Part shown: positions 23,828 through 35,102 of the stretch, piece by piece
How positions within the stretch are numbered: position 1 is the stretch's first letter
Layout of the letters: each line of letters begins with the position of its first letter
NCBI GenBank assembly: GCA_022453515.1
Contig: JAJNNY010000074.1
Location: 1-64,000 of the forward strand
Reading direction: 5' to 3'
DNA: 64,000 nt
DNA from: Astrocystis sublimbata
Taxonomy: Eukaryota; Ascomycota; Sordariomycetes; Xylariales; Xylariaceae
Notes under the pieces: generated by a model
Told to the model about the DNA's origin: nothing
Seen by the model: the letters and a program-made list of their open reading frames with translations, nothing else
Databases searched by the model: none
Translations under genes and position numbers: made by a program

Positions 23828-24568
23828 TCACTCAGTATGCGTAGGATCAATCCACTTCACCGTCGTCGGCTTCTCGACGGGCTCGATCTCGGGCAGGTTG
23901 ATGGCGACGGCCTCGCTGTCGCTGCGCATGAGCACGCACTCGAGCGTCTCGTCGGCGCTCGCGTTGATCTCCTGGTGCGGCACGTACGGCGGCACGTAGA
24001 TGAAATCCCCCGGCCCGGCCTCGGCCGTGAACTCGAGGCTCTCGCCCCACCGCATCCGCGCCTTGCCCTTCAGCACGTAGATGACCGACTCCAGGTGTCC
24101 GTGGTGGTGCGCGCCCGTCTTGGCGTCGGCGTGGATGTGCACCGTCCCCGCCCAGATCTTCTGCGCGCCGACGCGCGCGAGGTTTATGGCGGCTGCGCGG
24201 TTCATGCCGGGGGTGGAGCTGAGGGGGGTGTTAGTTTAGTTGGGTTTGTGTATGTATATGTTTGTATAGATATTGTGTTTGGGGATGGAGAGGGGTTGGT
24301 GACTTCGGATGTGATGGGAAGAGAAGGAGAGGGGTAGCCAAAGGGGTGAGGTGAGTGATAGGGGTTGGTTGTTCATAGCAATGCGTACGTATTATGTCAG
24401 ATGCAAAAGAGAAGATAATCGTCAAATGATTACTTACTGCGTATCGCTGTCGAGCGAGTCGCCCGGTATCACTCGCACACCCTCATTCTTCCACCCATCC
24501 GCGGGAGGGGGGTGCGAGTGCGAGTGCGAGTGGCCCGCTGGAGCGTCAGTACCGCAGCCGTCAGACAT
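23828..24568 (-). CDS. cupin-domain protein with His-rich head
   Basis: Two exons on the minus strand, 24438-24568 then 23828-24218, give 173 residues; the 219-nt intron has a GTAAGT donor and a CTAAC branch before CCCTCAG. Residues ~65-145 form a single cupin barrel. Likely metal ligands are His81/83 in AHHHGHLE, Glu87, and His125 in PPYVPHQEIN, close to the two cupin motifs. The N-terminus has GHSHSHSHPPP, a possible extra metal site. Small cupins include dioxygenases, isomerases and many of unknown role; no neighbour suggests a pathway. No signal peptide. Family firm, reaction unknown. Confidence 0.85.
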
Positions 24569-24869
24569 GATGCAGCTTGATAAAAATAAAAATAAAACTA
24601 ATAGGAGGAAGTGATGTATGGTTTCTCGTGTTTTCATACAAGATGAAGTCTCATAAATACCATGAAAAAGTATAAGTGACAAAGGCAGGTGGTGTTGCGA
24701 TCGACGACTCGTCGGCATCTCCCGTCGAGCGGAGTCGGTAATGCCGTCGCGACGAACCGTGGTGGAGTGGAGCTAGTTCGAGGAGCTGAGCACGTCAGCC
24801 CGTTTCGGGGTTGCATCATACCTATAGAATAGAAGAACAAGATGTTAAGCAAGATTATTCTCCGCATCA

Positions 24870-26285
24870 AATGCTTGGCTGTTGTGAATTTTCTATTTAT
24901 TTTAGCCGCGACCTAGAGAGTACAAGTTCTTATAGAAACATGGGTTTACTCACTTATGTTAGGTTAGGTATGTGTGGGAGGTAATTATAATGACCAGCCT
25001 TATTTATATCAATCGTAGGAAAGATCGATATGGAAATTTGAATAACCTGAAATAGTTAAATGTGAGCTTATAATATCAGACTGAATGCTTCGAACCTTGT
25101 GGCTTCTATATTGTCTAGTTGACAATGTGTTCCCATCTCAAAGCTACTTTATTAATAGTTATTGTTTAGATGTCCTTTAAAGATCTTCAAGTTATTATAA
25201 TTATTTTTATTCTGTAGTGGTTATTATGCAATCCATTGGAATGAAAGTACATAAGATAATTGCTGAGAGAAAAGCATTATTAACAAGTCTATTTACTATC
25301 ATCGAAAAAAATATGATACTACATCCGTTCGAAATGAGAAAAAAATAAGAAATAATAAAGTTGTTGGGCTAGTAACATATTTTGGCATCATAATTCGGTT
25401 ATAGAGATATGAATTCACATTTGTTTGTATTCTGTAATAATTCGCAGTGTTCATTGAAAATGAACCTTTTTGTCAACAAGCTGCTCCATAAATCTGCATG
25501 ACCTGGACGGCATTTGGTCCTCGACTGTTGGCATACACTTCTGAACACTTGACACTAATGATTTTGAAGACAGATCTCTGAAATTCTATAGTCAATGCCT
25601 ATTTGTCCCCTCCTTGTTCAACGTCCGCAATGAAATGTCGTACACCAATTCGGGCCGACACATCGGTACGATGATATTCGACAAAGATTACCAAACACTG
25701 CTGTGCAATTCGCAGGCAACCAATCGAGTAGAATACCGAACATGGTGCTTTGGTAAACCCAGCAAGTAAACACCAATTCCGGCCTCTGGCGTGCGTGCAG
25801 CAAGAATGCTTGCTTCGTCTCTAGGCTGCTGAGTAACGAGCGCAAGTTTGTTTTTATCATCAGGTCGTACACAACCACTTATTCGGAAAACGTTACCGGG
25901 GACCTTGAAGTTAACAACCTGAGAAATGCACTTGAATGGTGCCTAGAGCGGAACTACCTTCTTTGGAACTGCGTGTTGTTGCAGATCGACGGATCAGGAT
26001 GATAAGCGGGCTCGCGGGCTCTTTAAATGCCCGTTCTGCTATGTATTGCAACCCAGTAATTACAACTACTAAGAGTATAGTAATTACGGGTACTTGGCAC
26101 AACCGCCTTCCCGTGTATTATACCCAAATTAGAAAGTAGATTTGAAACTATACGACCCTGCCCATATGACTTAACATATTTTGGAACACGATCACTTCGT
26201 TATAAGTATCTCTATTATCAACTGTTGCAATACTCTCATTCGAAAAGAATATGAAGTAGTTCTCTTCGTCAAAGTGCACCCAGAC
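24870..26285. repeat. AT-rich island, possible RIP-mutated element
   Basis: About 1.4 kb between the cupin and esterase genes, clearly richer in A+T than both flanks, especially 24880-25600 with long TTATT/AATAA runs. Such islands in filamentous ascomycetes are often transposon copies mutated by repeat-induced point mutation. No repeat ends or transposase motif can be recognised. Around 25740-26000 base composition is more balanced and open frames of ~70-85 codons exist on both strands, none recognisable. Confidence 0.45.
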
Positions 26286-26293
26286 AAATAATC

Positions 26294-27400
26294 ATGCATA
26301 TCGTCACAGCCTTTGCACTTCTTCACGGGTGTCTCGCCCAGGCAACCGCTATCCCGCCGCCTACGGGAAAGTATCATGTCGGCTTTAGCAAGCATATAAT
26401 CGACCACTACAACCCAAACGACCCCTTAGCCCCCAACAACATCAGTACGGAATTTCTAGCCACTATATACTATCCTACACTCCAGACGCCTACTGACCCA
26501 CCTCGGCCGTATCTGGAACCTGAGTTAGCGTCGAGGGCAGAGAAGTTGTTGAATCATACCCCGGGCCTTCTCTCAACCTTTACTTCGACTATTCAGCAAG
26601 ACGCGCCCTTCTTGCCTCTCTTGGAAGAGCAAATATTCCCAACCCTCCTGTTCGGTCCAGGGGGCGGCGCCCCTTCAGTCGCGGCCAACACTATCCTGAT
26701 TTCGGAGCTGGTGTCCCACGGATACACAGTCGTGGGACTGGACCATCCTTTCGAGCAGCTGTTCATTCGCTACCCCAATGGCACGGGCGTCGCAGGTGTT
26801 GATATAGACTTCAGCTCGATGGAGGTCCTTGAAGCGATCTACAACACCCGCTTGATCGACAACGCTGTGTTCTTGCAATACTTCCCGGAGCTCACCCGCC
26901 AGATAGGAGCACCGTTTAACACAACGCACATCGGCCTATTTGGATTCTCACTGGGCGGCGGGGCTGCGCTGGGTTCAACAGTCAACATCGATTGCGACTG
27001 CATTGTGTCGGCCTTGAATCTCGACGGCGCCATGTGGGGGGTGCCCGCGCTGAACAGCTCCCGGGCTGATGCGAAAAAGCCGGTGTTCCTACTCGGCAAT
27101 CAGAATCATACAAATGATAATATCATGTACGATGCCACGTGGCAGACATTCCCATTGCGGCAGACTGGATATACGAGGATTTTCACTGTAAATGGCACGG
27201 CCCATCTTGATTTCTCCGACGACGCCTTCTGGAAGACGGTTAGTCCGGGTTCCTTGACCGGCTCGATCGACGGGAACCGCCAAATCAAGATTATGAATTC
27301 ATACGTCAAGGCATTTTTTGACTTTACTATGCTCGGTGGGGATTCTGCGTTGTTGGATGGGCCTTCGCCGGAATGGCCCGAGGTAATAAAAGGTTTCTAG
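26294..27400 (+). CDS. secreted PAF-acetylhydrolase-like esterase
   Basis: Single exon, 368 residues. The first ~18 residues (MHIVTAFALLHGCLAQATA) are a signal peptide. The alpha/beta-hydrolase fold matches the platelet-activating-factor acetylhydrolase isoform II-like family: nucleophile Ser219 in GFSLGG, Asp244 in NLDG, His304 in GTAHLDFSD. Phe replaces the common His in the G-x-S-x-G elbow, which is tolerated in the family. Several N-x-S/T sites fit a secreted glycoprotein. It would hydrolyse short or oxidised acyl esters, possibly of phospholipids. It stands alone beside an AT-rich island with no cluster partners. Family good; substrate inferred. Confidence 0.85.
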   Translation: MHIVTAFALLHGCLAQATAIPPPTGKYHVGFSKHIIDHYNPNDPLAPNNISTEFLATIYYPTLQTPTDPPRPYLEPELASRAEKLLNHTPGLLSTFTSTIQQDAPFLPLLEEQIFPTLLFGPGGGAPSVAANTILISELVSHGYTVVGLDHPFEQLFIRYPNGTGVAGVDIDFSSMEVLEAIYNTRLIDNAVFLQYFPELTRQIGAPFNTTHIGLFGFSLGGGAALGSTVNIDCDCIVSALNLDGAMWGVPALNSSRADAKKPVFLLGNQNHTNDNIMYDATWQTFPLRQTGYTRIFTVNGTAHLDFSDDAFWKTVSPGSLTGSIDGNRQIKIMNSYVKAFFDFTMLGGDSALLDGPSPEWPEVIKGF

Positions 27401-30400
27401 AATAGAGAGGGTTGAGTAGTCGACTCCATCTTTAGGTTGCCTAGAGATATATATATACCACCCCTCCATGGTCATCATTTCGATCATGTTCCTCTTTATT
27501 ATTTTGAATCCTCATGTTATCCACTATTGATACTGCCTATATCCTCTCTTTTCGATATGAATGGATTTTACTCCGGCAAGGTTTCACTAGCTCCTGTATG
27601 ATATGTTTTACAGAATACCAATGATTCCATGATTCATAACTAGGTTGAATGAGGCATGATAACCCCCGATAAGGCTTAGTTATAAAAGTCCAACTCAGCC
27701 ATCTAGTACAGTTGCCAGACATCTTTCCTCCACCTCACTCCCAACCAAGCGTGCTTTCCGGACAGAGTGATGGAAGTGTACTGCAAGACACTGTCTACTA
27801 AATCTCTTGTGTATGAATGCTTGCGTTTGCGTGGACCTGTGACACAAAAAGCTCTTTAGGCCACTCGTTACTAGGGGACAAACATGCGACAGTGACGAGA
27901 AGAGCCCCTGACTCGGCGCAATTTGGCAATTTGAGGTGCTACAATTGCAGGTTCAACGTAACACAATAGAGTGACCGGTGCTTTATTTGCTTGCTTGATC
28001 TCACCCTAGCCAGCACGAGGGCTCCTGTAAGTAGTTTTTTCCCCCCTATAGTAGAAACATTGCCTGGATTTGTCTCACATCTAGCTTGTGCCCAATGGTT
28101 TCTGGGAGTGATTGAGGTGAAATTAGTAATTGACATGTCAGACGCGGGACTGATGAATCTCATTCGGGGACTAACAATCGCTGTCAAACTACTTCACAAG
28201 TGAGATCTAATTCTCTTGCCTGTAGTGTTTGTTATATGCAGTACCTACCTAAGTAGTTACGGGATGCGCAATTCGCAACGGTCCTGCATTAAATGCCGGA
28301 TGTGGCTACTGTTAAAACAAAAGTTTGTATCGCAAGCAAACGGCTTTTGCTGCCGTCACAGTCACAGTGTCACTATCTGCCAGGTACTTCTCATCTGCCG
28401 ACGCTCATATGTAGCACAAAACGCGTACTACCTAGGTAATTACCTACCTCCTTCACCTACCTATGGGCCCCGAGCACACAAACATGAACGAGTGACCTTG
28501 CGGCGCTGCCGGGACACGGCATCTCTGATCTCTGATCAGATGACCCGGTCAAACCTCGTCCCTTGCCCAGCTTACGTCAGCAAGGCCTCACTTTCAGACC
28601 TTCTCGGATCTTTTGTGCTTGTCGGATGTATGCTGTGGTAGCTGGTACGATTTCGCTATTCGGTAGTGAGACGTAAGGCTAGTGTGGTATTAGGGGCCAA
28701 TGATTTGCTTGATTCTGCTAGGACTTGCCACGGAATGATTGCGTAGGTGTTTATATGCAGGACGTGTGCTGCGTAGGACAGACAGACAGGGCGGTAGTTG
28801 TATAACGGCTTTCCACAACAGACATGAAGGGGCACTGGATTTACGGACACTGTGATTCTTACCCGGCTCGCTTGAGTTGTGTAAATTGTACGAGTAGATG
28901 GCCAGGTGGGTGAGCAATGAGAATAAATCCTCAGAGTGAGCCAGATCATATCATTGATGCAGCTTCTGGCCTATAATCAGCTGTGCGTACCTACGATATT
29001 ATTGGCGCCTCACCGCAGCGTCGTAACACGAAATCCAAAAATGAAGCCCGTAGTAATTATAGTGAGTCAACTGAGGGAAGAAGAGGTGGGGAGAGTTGGA
29101 GTGATGTAAGTAACACAGGAACTCCGAAATGTCTCACGGGTGAGTCCGTCGCTAGGCAAGGAGAGGCAAGCCAGTGGCGCATGCGTGGCATGGCATGCCC
29201 AGTTGCTGTTTCACCTTTTTTGAGGTGCCACATAACCACCACGCAACGCCAGGTCACAGAAGTTGGTATCGAACCAAGTTCTCGGAGCAACTCTGAGCAT
29301 TGCTTACGTATTTTGCGGGATATATACTTCTGCACACAAGCATGATGTATTTACCTTGTTTTCAGCCATGAGTTGACATACTTTTACACGTCAACGTCGA
29401 TGGCTTGTGTTGAGTTGGTCCAACTTGGGCATGGAAATGCTTATAATACCGTCTTGATATCTTGAATATAGGCTTGACATCTGGAAAACCGGAAATGTTG
29501 CTCTGTGATCGCCCACCCGTGGATTGAGATCTCACGGTTCGGCGTTGTATGTATGCGCCGTATATGCATACAAGAAATGCGTTGCGTTGTCATGCGAGGT
29601 ACTTGAGTTCCACCGATAGTGATCAATTGTTCGTCTTCGTTTGCCCCAAGGTGATGCATATATGTGCAGTTGCAGGTGTTTGATAGCTGTGGGGTTGCAT
29701 GGCTGATGGCACCTACCTGCATTTCTTTGCAGTTGAGGATGGTTTCGGTCGTAAGAGACCTCGGGCATGGCCGTCTGAATCGTCTCATCTCACCTTGAAC
29801 CCTATATCAATCGTATGTACGCAAGCAATTTGACTAATTGTGCACGCAATGACTCGCTCAAGTGTCGTCGGGTCAAAGAAGCGTGTTTGCACCGAGGCAT
29901 ACTAGCACAACGCCTATCGAGCGGCTTTCATAGAGGAATCTAGAGGGGTAAAAGGGGCAGGAATCACCCGCGCGGTGGTGCGTATGCCATGCTCACGCGA
30001 GCAGCATTAGAAACGATAACCGCCCCCTCGGGACAGCCTAAAGAAATGAACGGGACTCGACGATAGATCGTTGCTAGATCTAGTATTTGTGCCTCATCAT
30101 GAGATTGCGTTTGCTTGAGATCGCGAGGACGGTTCAATTTGCTAAACAGGCGCCAATTCTAGTCTCAATGGAGTGTGCGTTGATGTCTGGCTGTGAGTAT
30201 TGAAAGCGACTTTCAAAAAGGTGTCGGGGGTGTATAGTTGGGGAGTTGGCTAGGTGTAATGTAGGCCGGAGTGTCACATGATTCAATGTTCTCGACATCG
30301 AGATCCAAGTACTCCAAAAAAATGAAATGAAGGCTTGAAGCTTGTGAGGGGTCAGGAGAGTCAGATATTGAATAGTGTATACAACACTAGTGGAATTTGT

Positions 30401-32318
30401 CCTGGACTTGACAAGAGTGACATGTGACAAAGGGATCAAATCAGGGCATGCCACCACAGCCAGTAGATAGACACGTACTTCGCATACTCGTACAAACATG
30501 AGGCCGATACTACTGGCCAGGTAGCTTTGCGTCATAGTTCATAAGCGGTGTAATGAAAGCGGGAGCTGGGCGGCCGAAGATGGGATGCCGGTCAAAGGCC
30601 AAGGCATGCTTGTTGGCTGCAACATCTGTTAGAAGTTGACATGTCAGTTTGAGTACCAAGGGCAATGCATATTGCAGCTAGCAAGCAGCGGGTGCCCTGA
30701 CATGGTACATTCGCATCTAGTTCCCATCGACGAGAGAAGACATCATCTGCCAGCTACCTGGGCAGATCCTAGCCAGATCCTAGGCGCAATAGTCAGGCAG
30801 ATAGGTTGCTAAAGTTAGAAGTGAACGATCAACTCATGGATTGAGTATCCTCAGTTCGTAAGCGCCGAGGGCCAATAGAGCTACGGATGATCACGATGCT
30901 GTGGATTTCATCGCTTGAAACGTGTCAAGGCATTGGATGCTTCCCTCTGGCCTTAGTGAGCGCGTAGTATCGTGGTACATCTACATCGTACGTCGGCTGT
31001 AGGATTAGAATGTACGGGAAACAAGTCCTGCAATTTGTAAGTGGTGTCGTGGGCTGAAATGAGTGCCACGAACGGCAGGGACCACACAATTTACACAGGT
31101 TGGAGCGAATATACATCGTACTTTGATTGTCGAGCCGGGCTTATTATTCTTGTTAAGTTTGTCAGATGGTGAACTGTGGTGTGGTGATCTCGGGTGTGAA
31201 GTTTGAAGTTGGCATGCATGTGGTTAGTTCCGGTGCCTGTTCTGGTCAGCTCGTTCAGGACAGTTCCTAGACGGTACCTGCTGCTAGACACTAGTGCAGT
31301 TAAGTTGAGGCGGGTGGATACCATTTTAACATGAAACGACGCTCTTTCATGGATCGATCTGCAACCCCTGCGTGACAGGACCATTAGCCTAGCTTCTCTG
31401 GTCGCATGTCCATTTGGGAGAAAACACCACATACGTGTTCGGTACGTGAATTCATCCCATCTAGGTACTTAGCACACCTCCTGTACATAGTAAGTATGAG
31501 CACAACGAAAAGGGGGTATATGGGTACTTTTAGGCACACCACCAATCCGGGAAATTGCGGGAACTCCTGGTGGCCATGGTGGTGCTGTCCAACGGCTCGA
31601 GAGCGTCGACTAAGGCCTACATGTGTGCCACGAAAAGCCAGTAGAGGCAGATACTAAGCAGATAGCACCACGCACCAGAACTGCCTAGTATTGACGCTAT
31701 CACGAAGAGCGATCACCCGTACAGGACCCGTATCCACTAGGCGGTGGGCTCCGTAGGTACTAGGCAGCTAGTCCGTGCCGTGCTTGGATGCTGCTTGGAT
31801 CAATATGCGCACCTCGGTATGCACGGAGGCTGGCTACATGGACGACACCTTCACGCGGATGCCCACGTTATTCGGAAGCGAGGACGAAGTGGTGGTGGTG
31901 GTGGTTGTTGGCACCCAACACAGCAACGGTCGGAACGGTGTCACGCCGTTGTTGATGCTATGAAACGCCAGTCGCATTTTAACGTTGCAACAACGTCTGC
32001 TCCACAAGATTGGCTGCCTACCGATGTGTGGCTTGTGTGGTGGTAACTTGTAAGTACATAGGTAGCTAGAGAAGCTGCAAAGAACATCCCCACGGACTTT
32101 CTCAGGCACTCCGACAGCAGACAGACCAAGCAGACCCTTAGCTCAGCCGAGATAGGCGGCTAGGCCTAAACGGATCTGCATTGGCCACGGCCCACGAGGA
32201 GGAGTCGGACCCTAGCGATTCGCGAAAGCAACCTAACTAACGCCTCCTACCGCGTATCTTCGATCCTGAATTCTTCGATAGAGCTTTGGGCACAATCTGT
32301 GTTCCCTTTGCGCATTGC
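27401..32318. other. gene desert, left part
   Basis: 4.9 kb with no supported gene, RNA gene or element. Composition is mixed and not strongly AT-rich. Frames of up to ~140 codons exist on both strands but overlap one another and show no motif, signal peptide or splice-consistent extension. It holds clusters of CTACCTA/TAGGTA (28230, 28425-28465) and a short GGT/TGG run at ~31890. It may contain decayed repeats or non-coding RNA not visible by eye. Confidence 0.5.
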
Positions 32319-32840
32319 TTAGATCTGGCCCTCCGCGATGGGGTTGACATGGTGAGCTGGGCTGAAGACTGCTGGGGAGGTATGCCGAAGGAATGGGGAT
32401 GAAACATGTTGCCAGCTCCATGACCTCTTTACCACTCTGGCCAATTTGTCCCAGAAAACAGAGGGCCGGGAGAGAGAGGGGACCCGAGCATCCAAGCCAA
32501 GTTGTGCGGGCGCTAGAGGATGTGACCCTGACACGCTTTGAGCTGAAGGCGTTCGAGGCGGTAGACCGAATCTCTCTCGAAGCTCGAACCAAGCCCCTCC
32601 CGCGAAAAAGAAAAGCACGAACGGTTTGGTAGGCATGTACGATGCAGCTAGCTGCTCATCCGGAACGTCGAAGGTAACCTCGATCATGAGCTGGGGATCG
32701 ACGCCAGCCTTACACATAGTATGTCCGTAAGGATCAGTCAGGATTGGACCTCAGCGAGCGGCTTCAGTCAGCTATTCTATCAAAGGGACGAATTGGTCTG
32801 ACGGAGCAGGGATACGTGTATGCGTGTTTCGTCGTGACAT
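32319..32840 (-). pseudogene. decayed ORF with two C-to-T type stops
   Basis: One minus-strand frame runs from ATG 32840 to 32319 with only two interruptions, TAG at 32772-32774 and TGA at 32751-32753. Residues around them read naturally (FVPLIE, stop, LTEAAR, stop, GPILTDPYGHTMCKAGVDP, then IEVTFDVPDEQLAASYMP). Both stops can arise by a C-to-T change on this strand (CAG to TAG, CGA to TGA), as RIP would give. The part left of about 32600 (low end) is Pro/Ser-rich and may be non-coding. I do not recognise the family. It may be a dead gene or a chance frame. Confidence 0.35.
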
Positions 32841-35102
32841 GAACGAACGAAGGTTGTCTTCCCATGTCTTCATGTCTGCAGCGGGACTGCAGGTACCAGC
32901 CGCCAGCAGCGACCCCGGCAGCCCAGCTACTTACATTAAGTAGGTAGGTAGTACGTGTAAGCGCAGCGGATCAAGGGTTCGGTGCGAGGCCCAGAGAGCA
33001 TCCACCTTTCGAGGTACGAGGTAAGGTACCTGACACCCTGACATGCTGAGTGAAAGTTGAATCCTTCCTGGGACGTAGGAGATATACCTGGTGGTTGGTC
33101 GGGTGTTTGCTATGATAGTTCCCTTGTCATATATAACCACCCAAGACGCTTGCCATGTGCATAGGTTTTTAGATGGCAGGTTGGTACCAACCTTCTCGAC
33201 ATAGATGCAATTGATTGGATGCGAGGGGTGCGGATTTGCCGACTGTGCACACAGAAACACGTCGGGGCTGTAGGCGACGTAAGAGTACTCGTAGGCAGGC
33301 AGGTAGCTTTGGAATCACGTACCCTTGATGTGGAGGTAGGCCCCGTAGGTAGCGCAACGATCACCCTCTAAGAGATGTAGCCCATCGACCCACTCACTGT
33401 CTTAGGTAGTAGCTGGAATCGAACCGGAAGATACATGCCTACCTACCCACCTGAGTGCATGTAGCCAGCCCATCACAGCGCACTGCGACGTTGAGGTATC
33501 GCTTTTTGCTGACTTTGGGTTGAATCAGAGGGGCACTGGGGTTGGCATTGGCAAGCTGAAAAGCAGCTGAAGGAAAATCTTAGCTAAGATCCGATAGCTA
33601 GAGAATTCAAGAGAGGGTCCTGTCTGACCTACAATCTGGAGCAGGAGCTACCTTATTTAGGTGCAGTAGATACCTTAGGTACAGTACCTAGGTACATGTA
33701 TGAGTTAGTGGTGGTGGTCGGTGGTCGGTCACTGGCGGCGTCTTTGTCTGGCCCGGCCCACAGCTGTGGGTGCAGGTGCAGGTGCCCACCAGGCGGGGAC
33801 TGTACCTCAGTGGCTGTCTCCAGTCTGTCGTAGGTGCCCCCCCATGCCCCCCTTTCCCTGAAGGTTCACCTCTCGTGGGCGAATGAGCTGGTGGATGCAT
33901 CCAACTCGAAACAAGACGGCCGTCCAATTACTTCCACTTGTATTACTCGCAGCGTGCTAGGTGCTAGCATCCACCCCGTAAGTAGAACTTCTGCCAGAGC
34001 ATACCTTACTTAGTGGGCATGTCCCCGTCGGGCCCGTCTCCCCCAGCCCTCGTCTCAGCTACATGCCTCGCCGCGCAGTATAATCATTCGTCGGCGCTCT
34101 ACTTACACCCACCCTTCTTTCTGTTTGTTGGAACTTGGATGGATGCCAGGCACCCAGGGACCGACTACGACTAAGCAAAGCAAAGTACTCTTTTGACTGA
34201 CTCGTCACGACAACTCTGTCCCTGCTCAGTGCTCAGGTCCGTCACCGCTCGAGTCGCTGTCCCCGGCCAGCCCAGTCCAGACTCCAGCCCAGTCCCTGTT
34301 ACCGTGTCACTGCGTCACGGTGTGTGGGTGTGTGTCCCCCCGTGACCATCACCGCCCAGAACCCGCCCAGCTGGGCAGATACACCGTCTCGTCGTCTCGT
34401 CGGCGGGTGACGTTGTAACGGGCAGATCGCCGCCCTCGCCCGCTTCTCGCTTTTTTGTTCCGCTTCCACGCTTCTACCACGGCTTCGAACCACCCAGCAA
34501 ACACCACCTGGGCACTCCCATCACCCCCATCGCCATTCCGTTCCTTTTCGCCCAACACCACTGGGCCCTCCACACCCCGACGGCATACACCTGCACCGCC
34601 AATCCGACCTCGACCACTGCCGCTCGTCTCCCGGCACCCACCACTGACCTTGCTCAGTGGTGAAGACGGATTCACCTCCTCCGCATAGAGCATCGCACAC
34701 CAAGCCCGACACACAAGTCACCGTCGCCTGTGCTGTGCCTTCTCGTCCCTTCGTCCTCCGGCTCCTCGAGGCCCCCTCCGACTCCAACATACAATTACTA
34801 CCTTACACTTCTGCCAACAACAAGATTGTCCGTTGTTTCCAGGCACTCGACTGTTTGATCGCGCGCTGCAATCGATTGCAAATGTGGCCGTGACCATTCC
34901 TCCTTTCCTTTTCTCCGCCCTCATGAGGTTTTTGGGCCACTCTACGACATCCGTTGCTTCGAAGTAGAATATCATACGCTTGAATCCCATTCGCCTCATC
35001 TGCCAACGGAGCCTCCTTCGATCTCCGACACACTGGGCTTGTTATTTTGGGCCCCTCAAGCAAGTGTCGAATAAGGATCGCAAACAGCTGTAACCCGAAG
35101 CC
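32841..35102. other. gene desert, right part, and LIM-RhoGAP upstream region
   Basis: 2.3 kb with no supported gene. TAGGTA-type palindromes cluster at 32935-32955, 33270-33450 and 33655-33700. From about 34200 on the sequence is C/T-rich, as expected for the promoter and a long 5' UTR of the LIM-RhoGAP gene. Confidence 0.55.

Noticed and set aside
23678..24337. 219-codon plus-strand frame opposite the cupin
   Set aside because: Its Arg/Leu/His/Val-rich sequence is the complement of GC-rich cupin codons; the cupin is supported by motifs and splicing.
25740..25994. open plus-strand frame in the AT-rich island (SRLLSNERKFVFIIRSYTTT)
   Set aside because: A similar-length frame lies on the opposite strand, an upstream TAA closes it, and neither resembles a known family.
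28216..28641. 141-codon plus-strand frame in the gene desert
   Set aside because: Cys/Arg/Ser-rich without motif, signal peptide or splice-compatible extension; length is within chance for this much sequence.
33405..33440. GGAATCGAACC stretch resembling a tRNA T arm
   Set aside because: Stem bases do not pair and no D or anticodon arm is present at the right distance.
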